Assembly (NCBI RefSeq): GCF_015672735.1
Contig: NZ_JADABY010000054.1
Coordinates: 1-64,000 of the forward strand
Source: Citrobacter sp. Res13-Sevr-PEB04-36
GTDB lineage: Bacteria > Pseudomonadota > Gammaproteobacteria > Enterobacterales > Enterobacteriaceae
Length of the DNA stretch: 64,000 nt
Direction: 5' to 3'
In this document: positions 21,395 through 32,500 of the stretch, piece after piece
How the letters are laid out: every line of letters starts with the position of its first letter
Position numbering within the stretch: the first letter of the stretch is position 1
Notes under the pieces: generated by a model
Database searches by the model: none
Told to the model about the DNA's origin: nothing
The model's input: only the letters and a program-made list of their open reading frames with translations
Translations under genes and position numbers: made by a program

Positions 21395-21423
21395 ATTATG
21401 GGGATAAGATTCAGGGATTCAAG
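21395..21423 (-). promoter_or_regulatory. Sigma-32 heat-shock promoter of grpE
   Basis: Minus strand CTTGAA (21423-21418), 14-bp spacer, CCCCATAAT (21403-21395), almost exactly the sigma-32 consensus, about 45 bp before grpE and divergent to nadK. Confidence 0.9.
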
Positions 21424-21471
21424 GGAAGTACTCACATTGTCACTCATCTTCGCTACAAGGACCTCGAGAAA

Positions 21472-22350
21472 ATGAATAAACATTTCAAGTGTATTGGCAT
21501 TGTGGGGCATCCACGCCACCCCACTGCACTGACCACACATGAAATGCTTTACCGCTGGCTGTGCACAAAAGGGTATCAGGTTATCGTGGAGCAACAAATC
21601 GCCCGCGAACTACAGCTAAAAAATGTGCAAACCGGCACGCTGGCAGAAATTGGTCAGCAGGCGGACCTCGCGGTAGTGGTTGGCGGAGATGGCAACATGC
21701 TCGGTGCTGCGCGTACTTTGGCACGCTATGACATTAAGGTCATCGGGATCAACCGTGGCAACCTGGGCTTTCTCACCGACCTTGACCCGGACAATGCCCA
21801 TCAGCAGCTAGCCGATGTGCTGGAAGGCCACTACATCAGTGAAAAGCGCTTTTTACTTGAAGCTCAGGTGTGCCAGCAAGATTGCCAGAAGCGTATCAGT
21901 ACCGCGATCAATGAAGTGGTGCTGCATCCGGGTAAAGTCGCGCACATGATTGAATTTGAAGTCTATATTGATGAGGTCTTTGCGTTTTCCCAGCGTTCAG
22001 ACGGGCTGATTATTTCCACGCCAACCGGTTCTACCGCCTACTCGCTCTCTGCCGGCGGTCCCATCCTGACGCCTTCTCTGGATGCTATTACGCTGGTACC
22101 GATGTTCCCGCACACGCTCTCAGCGCGACCGCTGGTGATCAACAGTAGCAGCACCATTCGCCTGCGCTTCTCACACCGCCGTAGCGATCTCGAAATTAGC
22201 TGCGACAGCCAGATTGCCCTGCCTATACAGGAGGGTGAAGACGTGTTGATTCGCCGCTGTGATTATCATTTAAACCTGATTCACCCTAAAGATTACAGCT
22301 ATTTCAATACATTAAGCACCAAGCTTGGCTGGTCAAAAAAATTATTCTAA
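21472..22350 (+). CDS. nadK: NAD kinase
   Basis: Phosphorylates NAD+ to NADP+ with ATP. 292 aa; the GGDGN motif at 71-75 and the [15 protein letters not shown]-like segment ([17 protein letters not shown]) mark the active site. The ATG at 21472 gives the family N terminus [17 protein letters not shown]; the longer frame upstream overlaps the grpE promoter and is not used. It ends 86 bp before recN. Confidence 0.97.
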   Translation: MNKHFKCIGIVGHPRHPTALTTHEMLYRWLCTKGYQVIVEQQIARELQLKNVQTGTLAEIGQQADLAVVVGGDGNMLGAARTLARYDIKVIGINRGNLGFLTDLDPDNAHQQLADVLEGHYISEKRFLLEAQVCQQDCQKRISTAINEVVLHPGKVAHMIEFEVYIDEVFAFSQRSDGLIISTPTGSTAYSLSAGGPILTPSLDAITLVPMFPHTLSARPLVINSSSTIRLRFSHRRSDLEISCDSQIALPIQEGEDVLIRRCDYHLNLIHPKDYSYFNTLSTKLGWSKKLF

Positions 22351-22369
22351 TTTAACGCCAACCTCTTTA

Positions 22370-22407
22370 CTGTATAAAAAACCAGTTTATACTGTATGTA
22401 ATTACAG
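22370..22407 (+). promoter_or_regulatory. Tandem LexA boxes at the recN promoter
   Basis: CTGTATAAAAAACCAG at 22370-22385 and CTGTATGTAATTACAG at 22392-22407 both fit CTG-N10-CAG, spaced 22 bp centre to centre. A -35 like TTTACT (22366-22371) and -10 TATACT (22388-22393) overlap them, so LexA binding would block RNA polymerase. E. coli recN has the same arrangement and is among the most strongly SOS-induced genes. Confidence 0.93.
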
Positions 22408-22435
22408 TTATGGTTTTTCATACAGGAAAACAGCT

Positions 22436-24097
22436 ATGTTGGCACAACTGACCATCAGCAATTTTGCTATCGTTCGTGAACTTGAGATCGATTTTCAGAG
22501 CGGAATGACCGTCATCACCGGTGAGACCGGGGCGGGTAAGTCCATTGCCATTGATGCCCTCGGTTTGTGCCTTGGCGGACGTGCCGATGCCGACATGGTA
22601 CGCGCTGGCGCTACGCGTGCCGATCTATGTGCCCGCTTCTCCCTGAAAGACACGCCAGCGGCGCTGCAATGGCTCGAAGAAAACCAGCTTGAAGAAGGCC
22701 GTGAATGCTTGCTACGCCGCGTTATCAGTAGCGATGGGCGCTCCCGTGGCTTTATCAACGGCACCGCGGTACCGCTGTCACAGCTTCGCGAGCTCGGCCA
22801 GTTGTTAATTCAAATCCACGGCCAGCACGCGCATCAACTGCTGACGAAATCTGAACACCAAAAATCCCTGCTGGACGGCTATGCCAATGAATCGTCCCTT
22901 ATTCAGGAAATGGCGGCGCGCTATCAGCTGTGGCATCAGAGCTGCCGCGACCTGGCGCATCATCAGCAGCAAAGCCAGGAACGTGCTGCCCGGGCAGAAC
23001 TGCTGCAGTACCAGTTGAAAGAACTGAACGAATTTAACCCGCAGGTGGGTGAGTTTGAGCAGATCGATGAAGAGTACAAGCGCCTGGCTAACAGCGGACA
23101 GTTGCTCACCACCAGCCAACAGGCGCTGGCTATCCTGGCAGATGGCGAAGACGCTAATCTGCAAAGCCAACTGTACACGGCAAAGCAGTTGGTCAGCGAA
23201 CTGGCGGGTATGGACAATAAGCTTTCCGGTATTCTGGACATGCTTGAAGAGGCGACCATTCAACTCAGCGAAGCCAGCGACGAGCTACGCCACTATTGTG
23301 ACCGGCTGGATCTGGATCCTAACCGGTTATTCGAGCTTGAGCAGCGTATCGCAAAACAAATTTCTCTGGCGCGCAAACACCATGTCGCACCTGAAGCGCT
23401 CCCGCAGTTCTATCAATCCCTGCTGGATGAACAGCAGCAACTTGACGATCAGGCGGACTCACTCGAAACCCTCACCCTTGCGGTGAACACTCATCACAAG
23501 CTGGCACTGGAAACAGCAATGACGCTGCATCACCAGCGGCAGCACTATGCTCAGGAGTTAGGGCAACTCATTACAGAGAGCATGCACGCACTTTCTATGC
23601 CGCACGGACTCTTTTGCATTGAGGTGAAGTTTGATGAACACCATCTGAGCGTAGACGGTGCCGATCGCATTGAATTTAAGGTCACCACCAACCCGGGCCA
23701 GCCGTTACAGCCTATTGCTAAAGTCGCATCCGGCGGGGAGCTGTCGCGTATTGCGCTGGCAATCCAGGTGATCACCGCGCGTAAAATGGAAACACCAGCA
23801 CTGATTTTCGATGAAGTGGACGTTGGTATCAGTGGTCCAACGGCAGCGGTTGTCGGCAAGCTGCTGCGCCAACTCGGTGAATCCACGCAGGTCATGTGCG
23901 TCACGCACCTGCCGCAGGTTGCCGGTTGCGGGCATCAACACTTCTACGTCAGCAAAGAAACCGACGGCGCGATGACCGAAACACATATGCAACCACTGGA
24001 TAAACGCGCGCGCCTGCAGGAGCTCGCTCGCTTACTTGGCGGTAGCGAAGTCACGCGCAATACCCTCGCAAATGCAAAAGAACTGCTGGCAGCATAA
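22436..24097 (+). CDS. recN: DNA repair protein RecN
   Basis: SMC-like ATPase that acts early in recombinational repair of double-strand breaks. 553 aa with Walker A GETGAGKS at 29-36, a central coiled coil (about 150-370), and the C-terminal ABC signature VASGGELSR and Walker [17 protein letters not shown] 22436 is preceded by CAGGAAAACAGCT; the frame opens upstream at 22325 through the LexA boxes, which rules out the longer start. Confidence 0.97.
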   Translation: MLAQLTISNFAIVRELEIDFQSGMTVITGETGAGKSIAIDALGLCLGGRADADMVRAGATRADLCARFSLKDTPAALQWLEENQLEEGRECLLRRVISSDGRSRGFINGTAVPLSQLRELGQLLIQIHGQHAHQLLTKSEHQKSLLDGYANESSLIQEMAARYQLWHQSCRDLAHHQQQSQERAARAELLQYQLKELNEFNPQVGEFEQIDEEYKRLANSGQLLTTSQQALAILADGEDANLQSQLYTAKQLVSELAGMDNKLSGILDMLEEATIQLSEASDELRHYCDRLDLDPNRLFELEQRIAKQISLARKHHVAPEALPQFYQSLLDEQQQLDDQADSLETLTLAVNTHHKLALETAMTLHHQRQHYAQELGQLITESMHALSMPHGLFCIEVKFDEHHLSVDGADRIEFKVTTNPGQPLQPIAKVASGGELSRIALAIQVITARKMETPALIFDEVDVGISGPTAAVVGKLLRQLGESTQVMCVTHLPQVAGCGHQHFYVSKETDGAMTETHMQPLDKRARLQELARLLGGSEVTRNTLANAKELLAA

Positions 24098-24246
24098 ACT
24101 TTTTTCTCTTGTAACGGTCTGAGTTCAACATAAAATCGCCGTCCGACCCGACAGCAAAAGGTTTTAAAGTGGTGAAAGGTCTATTATCATCGGCATATTA
24201 CATATGAGCCGCGTACTGCTCGGGCCCGAAAAGGAATCAAATCACT

Positions 24247-24591
24247 ATGCGCTGTAAAACGCTGACTGCTGCTGCAGCAGTACTACTGATGTTGACCGCA
24301 GGCTGTTCCACTCTGGAGCGAGTGGTTTATCGTCCTGACATCAACCAGGGAAACTATCTGACTGCTAACGATGTATCCAAAGTTCGTGTGGGTATGACAC
24401 AACAGCAGGTTGCTTATGCACTGGGAACACCGATGATGTCCGATCCTTTTGGTACCAATACCTGGTTCTATGTGTTCCGTCAGCAACCGGGACATGAAGG
24501 CGTAACGCAGCAAACGCTGACTCTGACCTTTAATAGCAATGGTGTGTTGACCAATATTGATAACAAGCCAGCATTGACCAGTAATCAATAA
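24247..24591 (+). CDS. bamE: Outer-membrane assembly lipoprotein BamE (SmpA)
   Basis: 114-aa lipoprotein subunit of the BAM complex that binds BamD and phosphatidylglycerol. Signal peptide ends LTAGC with acylated Cys20; the mature BLIP-like fold contains [18 protein letters not shown]. Own terminator downstream; convergent with rnfH. Confidence 0.97.
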   Translation: MRCKTLTAAAAVLLMLTAGCSTLERVVYRPDINQGNYLTANDVSKVRVGMTQQQVAYALGTPMMSDPFGTNTWFYVFRQQPGHEGVTQQTLTLTFNSNGVLTNIDNKPALTSNQ

Positions 24592-24608
24592 GCTGGTCTT
24601 CAGATAGC

Positions 24609-24638
24609 AAAAAAGGTGCTCAGTGAGCACCTTTTTTA
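24609..24638. terminator. Bidirectional terminator of bamE and rnfH
   Basis: Perfect stem AAAAAGGTGCTCA / TGAGCACCTTTTT with A- and T-tracts on either side, able to end both the bamE and the ratA-rnfH transcripts. Confidence 0.9.
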
Positions 24639-24645
24639 TTACCTG

Positions 24646-24936
24646 CTATTTGTTGGCAGATTTCTCAGCCCGCTTCCTGCGCAACTCTTTCGGATCGGCA
24701 ATCAATGGCCGGTAGATTTCTACCCGATCGCCGTCATGTACGACATCAACAAGTTTTACCGGACGGCTGTAGATCCCAACTTTGTTTTTGCTGAGATCGA
24801 TATCAGGGCGCAATTCCAGTAATCCAGATGCGCGAATGGCCTCTTCAACCGTCGCGCCCTCTTGCAGCGTCACGCGCTGTAAATATTGCTTTTCGGGTAG
24901 CGCGTACGCTACCTCGACGACCATTTTAGCCGACAC
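24646..24936 (-). CDS. rnfH: RnfH family ubiquitin-like protein
   Basis: 96-aa beta-grasp protein (UPF0125) of unknown function, conserved next to ratA. Core [20 protein letters not shown] and [16 protein letters not shown] are typical. The family length points to GTG 24936 (MSAKMVVEV); a GTG two codons upstream at 24942 sits at better spacing from AAAGAGG and is an equally valid start. Either start overlaps the end of ratA. Confidence 0.9.
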   Translation of the reverse strand: MSAKMVVEVAYALPEKQYLQRVTLQEGATVEEAIRASGLLELRPDIDLSKNKVGIYSRPVKLVDVVHDGDRVEIYRPLIADPKELRRKRAEKSANK

Positions 24937-25369
24937 TGACACTGTAAACCTCTTTTGCACGCACCGTGAAGGCCTGCACCATGTTCGATGCCAGCTCTTT
25001 AAAGATACGGCCGAACGCCAGTTCAATTAGCTTGTTAGTGAACTCAAAATCGAGCTGAAACTCAATGCGGCACGCTTCCTGACTGAGTGGCGTAAACTTC
25101 CACCCGCCAATAAGTTTTTTGAAGGGGCCATCGACCAGATGCATCAGGATGCTCTGGTTATTGGTCAACTGGTTGCGCGTAGTGAACGTTTTGCTAATCC
25201 CTGCTTTAGACACATCCACCGCTGCCGTCATCTGTCCCGGAGTCGATTCCAGAACGCGGCTTCCGGTGCAACCCGGTAAAAACTGGGGGTAGGATTTCAC
25301 ATCATTCACTAGCTGATACATCTGTTCCGCACTGTAAGGTACTAAAGCGGTCCGGCTAATCTGAGGCAT
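24926..25369 (-). CDS. ratA: RatA, START/polyketide-cyclase domain protein
   Basis: 147-aa SRPBCC/START-domain protein. E. coli RatA was reported as a 50S-binding toxin that blocks 70S formation and is also related to mitochondrial Coq10. Start set at the ATG 25369 ([13 protein letters not shown]) because GGA lies seven bases upstream; an in-frame ATG at 25381 lacks a ribosome-binding site. It overlaps rnfH at its 3' end and is divergent from smpB. Confidence 0.92.
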   Translation of the reverse strand: MPQISRTALVPYSAEQMYQLVNDVKSYPQFLPGCTGSRVLESTPGQMTAAVDVSKAGISKTFTTRNQLTNNQSILMHLVDGPFKKLIGGWKFTPLSQEACRIEFQLDFEFTNKLIELAFGRIFKELASNMVQAFTVRAKEVYSVSVG

Positions 25370-25523
25370 AACAATTTCCATCTATATCAATCGAGCAAAT
25401 AATACCATTTATCATCCGCTAAAAAAAACGCTATAGCCCAACTCGTGCTAAGATAGCGCCTTGCGCCCCGCTGGATGAAATGGGGTGTTTTTCGATTCCA
25501 GATTACCTATACTGAGCGGCATT

Positions 25524-26006
25524 ATGACGAAGAAAAAAGCACACAAACCTGGCTCAGCCACAATCGCGCTTAACAAACGCGCACGACACGAATACTTTAT
25601 CGAAGAAGAGTTCGAAGCGGGACTCGCTCTGCAGGGCTGGGAAGTCAAATCCCTGCGCGCGGGTAAAGCCAACATCAGCGACAGCTATGTCATTCTTAAA
25701 GACGGTGAAGCTTACCTGTTTGGCGCCAACTTCATCCCCATGGCGGTTGCTTCAACGCACGTGGTCTGCGATCCCACCCGTACCCGTAAGCTGCTGTTAA
25801 ACCAACGTGAGCTCGACTCGCTGTATGGTCGAATGAACCGCGAGGGTTACACCGTTGTGGCGCTGTCACTGTACTGGAAGAATGCCTGGTGCAAAGTGAA
25901 AATTGGCGTCGCGAAAGGTAAGAAACAGCACGATAAACGCTCCGATGTGAAAGAGCGTGAGTGGCAGGTGGATAAAGCACGTATTATGAAAAATGCTGGC
26001 AGATAA
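25524..26006 (+). CDS. smpB: tmRNA-binding protein SmpB
   Basis: 160-aa OB-fold protein that escorts tmRNA to stalled ribosomes; its C-terminal tail ([25 protein letters not shown] region) occupies the empty decoding centre. ATG 25524 gives the family start [20 protein letters not shown]. Its RNA partner ssrA lies about 17 kb downstream instead of adjacent, because the bap locus intervenes. Confidence 0.98.
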   Translation: MTKKKAHKPGSATIALNKRARHEYFIEEEFEAGLALQGWEVKSLRAGKANISDSYVILKDGEAYLFGANFIPMAVASTHVVCDPTRTRKLLLNQRELDSLYGRMNREGYTVVALSLYWKNAWCKVKIGVAKGKKQHDKRSDVKEREWQVDKARIMKNAGR

Positions 26007-26020
26007 CACCTTCGTTTTGT

Positions 26021-26057
26021 GACCAGTCTCTCATTACGGGACTGGTCCTTATTATTT
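26021..26057 (+). terminator. smpB terminator
   Basis: Inverted repeat GACCAGTC / GACTGGTC followed by CTTATTATTTAG, 14 bp after the smpB stop. Confidence 0.75.
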
Positions 26058-26585
26058 AGTTATTGAAATCGCCCTAATATATTCACCGTATTTATAGTTC
26101 CACATTACTGAATCGTTCAGACATCGAATAATCTACGCCTTTATTTCCTGGCGCTTATAGACTAATAAAATAAAACATCAAGAACCTCCTCGCTTTATTT
26201 CCCTTAACCAAAATAACACTATTATTACTGATGTTTATTATATACCCCCGCTATCATTAAAAAAATAAACTCATTAAATACATGTAGTTACAATGCATTT
26301 CGGTCTATAAAAAACTTTGCTTTTAATCCATCTAAAATATCAATCACTGTTTTTAATATGAAGAAGTTGCAGAATACTTTCTTTCTGACTATATCATCTA
26401 ATACGAAAGAACTATTCAACGCCGAGGCCAACTCTTACCAGCTAATCGAACCGACATCGTTGTGATCTAATCAATGAAACCACATGTGTAAATTCATCCT
26501 CAGGATGAACGGGGCACCTGTCTGCTCATTTTCCCAGAACGCTGTTGCGGAATAATTCCCCCGGCAAGCCATCAGGAGTGAACAT
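26058..26585 (+). promoter_or_regulatory. AT-rich upstream region of bapA
   Basis: A 528-bp gene-free stretch, clearly richer in A/T than the flanking genes, between smpB and bapA. Long A/T-rich leaders are common at H-NS-silenced acquired genes, and Salmonella bapA is controlled by CsgD. I could not assign a specific promoter or binding site. AGGAG precedes the bapA ATG. Confidence 0.45.
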
Positions 26586-29500
26586 ATGCGTCATATCGCC
26601 GTTGTATCAAAGTTGACTGGTGTATCTACGAATATCGAAACCTCCGAAGTGACGCTCAGTACCCCGTCCATCGTGAAGTTATCCGTTTCGCGTGAGGACA
26701 TCAGCCAACTGACTCGTGTTAATCAGGATCTGGTAGTCACGCTCCGTTCAGGCGACGTTATCACGATTAAAAACTTCTATGTTGCAAATGGCAGTGATAA
26801 AAGCCAGCTCGTTCTCGAAGACAGCAACGGTGCTCTCTGGTGGGTTCAGGATACCGACGGCGCGTTCCACTTCCAGCATCTGGACGATCTCACACCGCTG
26901 ATGGCGGCCGAAGGCAGTCATGACGGTGGTGCCATCTGGCCGTGGGTTCTCGGCGGGGTAGCGGCTGCGGGTGGCATTGCCCTCGCGGCAGGTGGCGGTG
27001 GTGGTGGCGGTGGTGGGAATAATCCTGGTAACGGGAATAACCCTGGCGATGGTGACGGTAACGGGAACGGGAATAACCCCGGCGATGGTGACGGGAACGG
27101 GAACGGGAATAACCCCGGCGATGGTGGCGGCAACGGGAACGGGAATAACCCCGGCGATGGTGGCGGCAACGGTAACGGGAATAACCCCGGCGATGGTGGC
27201 GGCAACGGTAACGGGAATAACCCCGGCGATGGTGACGGCAATGGTAACGGGAATAACCCCGGCGATGGTGACGGCGAAACTCCACCGATAACACCTGCGA
27301 TCCCGGGTGTGCCTGTCATCACCAGCGTCATTGATAACCAGGAACAAAATACTGGCATCGTAAATCAGCAGGATACCACCAACGACAATACCCCTACACT
27401 TCAGGGGACGGGCCCCGCGAATACCACGTTGCATATTTACGATAACGGCACTGAAATTGGCCAGATCACCATCGATGCTAGCGGTAACTGGATGTTCACA
27501 CCATCCCCACCGCTTACAGATGGCACTCATCAGTTTACAGTCAGCGCGTCGAACAGCGCAGGCAGCAGTGGCATGTCGGACAGCTGGGTCATTATCATCG
27601 ATACCCTCGCCCCTGATGCGCCTGAACTCTCTCAGGAACTCGACGATGTCGGCTCCATTCAAGGGCTTATCGCCAGTAACGCCGTGATTGACGATGACAC
27701 ACCGACGCTCTCAGGTACCGGTGTTGCCGGCAATCTCATCAGCATCTATGACAATGGTATTTTGATTGGTACAAAGTTGGTTGATGAGAACGGTGACTGG
27801 ACATTCACACCAGGTACACCGCTGAGCGAAGGCATCCACAATCTGACGCTAACGCAAACCGATCCTGCGGGTAACGTCAGTGCAGAAACCACCGTGCCAA
27901 CCTTTACCGTCGATACCACCCCGCCTCCGGCGGCAGCGATTACCAACGTCAACCCGGAAGGGACAACGGTAACCGGCAGCGCAGAGCCTGGCAGCACGGT
28001 CAGTATTATCGGCAGTAATAATCAGCTGCTGGGTTCGGCCATTGTTGGTTCAAGCGGCAATTTCACCATCGCAATTTCACCGTCGCAGACCCACGGTGAA
28101 TCGCTTACCGCAAAAATTCATGACGAAGCCGGCAACGTCGGGCCTGATACCACCTTCACAGCGTCAAACTCAGGCTACCCTGGCGTACCGGTTATCGTTA
28201 GCGTGATGGATGACGTCGCCCCGTCAACCGGGCCGTTGAACAATAATCAGGCGACTAACGATAACAAGCCCACACTTTCAGGTACAGCCGAAGCCAACAA
28301 CACGGTTAAAATTTACGACAACGGCGTAGAGGTCGACAGCGTACAGGCTGATGGCAACGGCAACTGGAACTGGACATCAAGTTCACCGCTGGATGACGGC
28401 CCACACACCTTCAGCGTCACCGCAACCAACCAGTCTGGTACCGGGGGCATGTCGCTCGCATTCAACATCGATGTCGATACCCAGCCGCCGTCATCGCCGG
28501 ACGAACTGAGCGTTTCCGCCGATGGTTCCGTCGTTACGGGAACTGCCGAACCCGGCAATACCGTGGTAATCACCGACCGTAACAGCAACCCAATTGGCAG
28601 CGGCGTCGTCGGGCCGGATGGTTCATTTATCATCACTATCAAGCCACCTCAAACCAATGGCGAAACGCTAACCGCCATCGCCACCGATCCAGCCGGAAAT
28701 TCCAGTCCACCGGAAACGACGCTTGCACCGGACATTACCGCCCCACAACCACCTACAGACCTGGTGATTAATGGCGCAGGCGACCAGGTCACCGGCAAAG
28801 CCGAACCCAATAGTACGGTCAACATCCAGGATCCGCGCGGTAATGTTATTGGCACAACGACGGCCACTGCTGATGGGGACTTCACGGCAACGCTGGTTCC
28901 ACCGCAGACCAACGGCGAGATCCTTACTGCAAACGCGACTGATGCAGCAGGTAACGAGGGGGGCAATACCTCCGTAACCGCGCCAGACACCACGGCGCCG
29001 GATGCACCAACAGACGTTATCGTCGCCGGAAATGGAGGCTCAGTGAGCGGCCACGCAGAAGCCGGAAGCACCGTCACCGTCAAAGACAGTGGCGGTCATA
29101 TTATTGGCGAGGGTCAGGCGGACAACGGCGGCAATTTCACCGTTTCGATTACACCGGCACAAATCAACAGCGAAACCGTAAACGTCACGGCGACGGACGG
29201 CAAAGGCAACGAAAGCCTGCCAACGTCCGCAAAAGCCCCGGATCTCACGGCACCTGAACAGCCCATTATTATTGCTGTCACTGACGATGTTGCGGATTTC
29301 ACCGGTCCCATTGATAACAATGGATTCACTAACGATGATAAACCTGAAATAAAAGGCACTGCCGAAGCGGGGTCTAAGGTTAAAATTTACGACAATGGCG
29401 CATTGTTAACCACCGTTACCGCCGATATCAATGGTAACTGGAACTACACCCCCACCTCGGCGCTAACGCAGGGAGCACACGTATTTACAGTGACGGCTAC

Positions 29501-32500
29501 CGACGCCGCCAATAACACCAGCCCCTCTGCCAGCTGGAAGATCATTGTCGACAGCATCGCTCCCACAGTACCGGCCATTACGCTTATCAACGATGACGTA
29601 GGAACCATCACCGGCAACGTCGCGAACAATGGGGTCACCAACGATAAAACACCCACGTTCTCAGGGACAGGGGAGCCAGGATCGCTGGTGACGCTGTATG
29701 ATAATGGCCTGCAGATGACGGTTATTCTTATCGACAGGTCAGGCGTATGGAGCCATAGCGTTCCAACAAAAGAGGCTCTCACCGAAGGCACCCACTATTT
29801 TACGGTAACCGCAACGGACGCCGCCGGTAACGTCGTCACCGCTCCTCCTGTCATCGTGACCGTTGACACTCAGGCTCCCGCAACGCCCTTCATTGGGAGC
29901 GCCACGGACGACGTAGGCAGTGTGCAAAGCGACCTGGCCACTGGCGGACGTTCAGACGATACCTTGCCGCTGCTGAAAGGCACCGGAGAAGTCGGATCCA
30001 CCATTACTGTCTACGATGGTGCCACGCCAGTAGGTACCGTTACCGTCGGGATGGGAGGAGGCTGGAGTTTTCAGATAACCCAACCTCTGAGTGAAGGCCC
30101 ACACGCGCTGTCGGCTATCGCGACAGATAAGGCGGGTAATGCCAGCAGCGCCGGAAATTTCACGCTGACTATTGATACTACCCCACCGGCCGCCCCGGTT
30201 ATCACCTCAGCAGAGGGTCTTATTGGCAGTGATACAAAACCGCTGGCGAACGGCGGGAGCACCAAAAGCGAAAACCCCAAGCTGTCCGGTACCGGAGAAC
30301 CGGGTGCGACGATTACCGTCTTTGATAACGATGTCCGTCTGGGGACTACTTCCGTGCAGCCAAACGGCACCTGGACATTTACCCCGACCTCGCTTGTGGA
30401 AGGTCCGCATAAATTCACGGCGACAGCGACCGATATTGCAGGCAATACAGGCATTCCGTCAGCGGGCTTTACACTGACGGTGGATAATCTGCCACCAACG
30501 AAACCCGAACCACCGACCATCACTGATGATACCAATCCGATAACCGGCATTATCACCAACGGCATCACCAACGATACCACGCCAACCTTCAGCGGTACCG
30601 GGAGCGCAGGGGATGTTATCGCCATCTATCTTGATGGCCGAACCGAACCGCTGGGCACGGCAACGGTAGGTGCGGATGGTAACTGGAGCTTTACGCCAAC
30701 CGATCCGATTAATCAGGACAGTTACCAGGTCACCCTTACCGCAACCGATCCGGCAGGCAACGTCAGTCCACGCTCGGATGCCATTACCCTGGGCATCGAC
30801 ACAATGCCGTCCGCTCCGCCAGTTATCACCGCAGTTTATGATGACGTTGGTAACGTCAAAGGCGATCTTGCGCCCGGCGCCGTAACCGATGACACAACAC
30901 CAACCATTCGCGGTACCGGCGCTAACGGGGATATCATCACTCTGTATAACGGCAGCACGGTGATTGGCACTGCCACCGTCGTGGGCAGTATCTGGAGCAT
31001 CACGCCCGGTTCGGCGCTGGCAAACGGCAGCTATACGTTGACCGCCATCGCCACCGATGCAGCAGGAAATACCAGCGACGCTTCAGGCAGTGTGTCATTT
31101 ACGGTGAACAACACCACACTGATCCTGCCACAGGTCACCAATATTGAAGATAACGCCGGAGTCTTTACCGGTTCTCTAACCAGCGGCAGCGTCACGGACG
31201 ATACCACCCCGACGATTAGCGGGACCGGCACACCGGGCAGTACGGTGTTAATTTTCGATGGCAGCAATCCTGTCGCGATTGCCACGACCACCGTTGCAGC
31301 GAACGGCAGTTGGAGTATAGATGTTCCCCTCACGCCCAACGTCACTCACACACTGACTTTCGGTGCCCAGGATGCCGCGGGTAACGTACTGGCGGCAGGA
31401 AATTCCGTGACGTTAATCGTCGATACCTTGCCTCCTGCAATACCAACCGTCACCAGCGTAGATCCAAACGGGACGCAGGTAAGCGGCATGGCCGATGCTG
31501 GCAGTACTGTCATCATTCGCAGCGGTAACACTATTCTCGGTCAGGGGGTGGCCGACAGATTAGGAAACTTTGCCGTCACGATTTCACCAGCGCAAACAAC
31601 CGGCCAAGCACTCAATGCCATCGCCCAGGATCCCGCAGGCAATCAGAGCGATCCCACGCAATTTATCGCCACCACGTCCAACGTGCCGCATCCTCCGACC
31701 CTTGAGATCGTTGATGACGTCGCGCCCATCATGGGGGTGATTGGCAATGGTAAAACCACCAATGACATCTTACCGCTGCTGCAAGGAACGGCCACTGCAG
31801 GGGCATCAGTGACTATCTATCAAAATGGTGGGTCTATCGCCACGGTAACGGCCAATGCTATTTCTGGCGCATGGAGTTATCAGTTACCCGCCCCACTAAT
31901 AAACGGCACAACCTATAATTTCACCGTGTCGCAAACCGTGAATAATGTTCCCAGCGGCCAGACACCCAATTACACCATCACCATCGATACCGTCGCCCCG
32001 CAGGCACCGACCATCACCAGTGTCATCGACGATGTCACGCCAGGTACGGGCTCATTAGATAAAGGGCAGTTCACCAACGATTCGCGCCCAACGTTCAACG
32101 GCACCGGTGAACCTGGCGCAACGATCACTATCTTTGATGGCGATGGTGCATACGCCACCACCACCGTCAACAGTAGCGGATTCTGGAGCTATACCCCAAC
32201 CGATGCACTGGGAGAAGGCGTTCATAATTTTACCGTGCGTGCGACAGATGCCGCAGGCAACCAGGGCGATGCGTCCAGCAATTTCTCCATTATCGTTGAT
32301 ACCCTAGCCCCGGACGCCCCCTCAATTGTGACGGTAACGGACAACGTCGGCAACACTCAAATACTCACCTCCGGAAAGTCGACTAACGATAACACCCCAA
32401 CGCTCGCAGGTATTACCGAAGCGGATTCAGTTATCACCATCCGCGACAATGGCGCGATAATCGGCACGACCACCAGCGACGCAGACGGCAACTGGAGCTT

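Noticed and set aside
27036-27275. Periodic 36-bp repeats as a CRISPR array
   Set aside because: There are no spacers; units abut each other, are in frame and encode a Gly-rich linker.
26748-27662. 304-aa minus-strand ORF over the bapA minisatellite
   Set aside because: Product of repeat periodicity on the reverse strand; no start signal.
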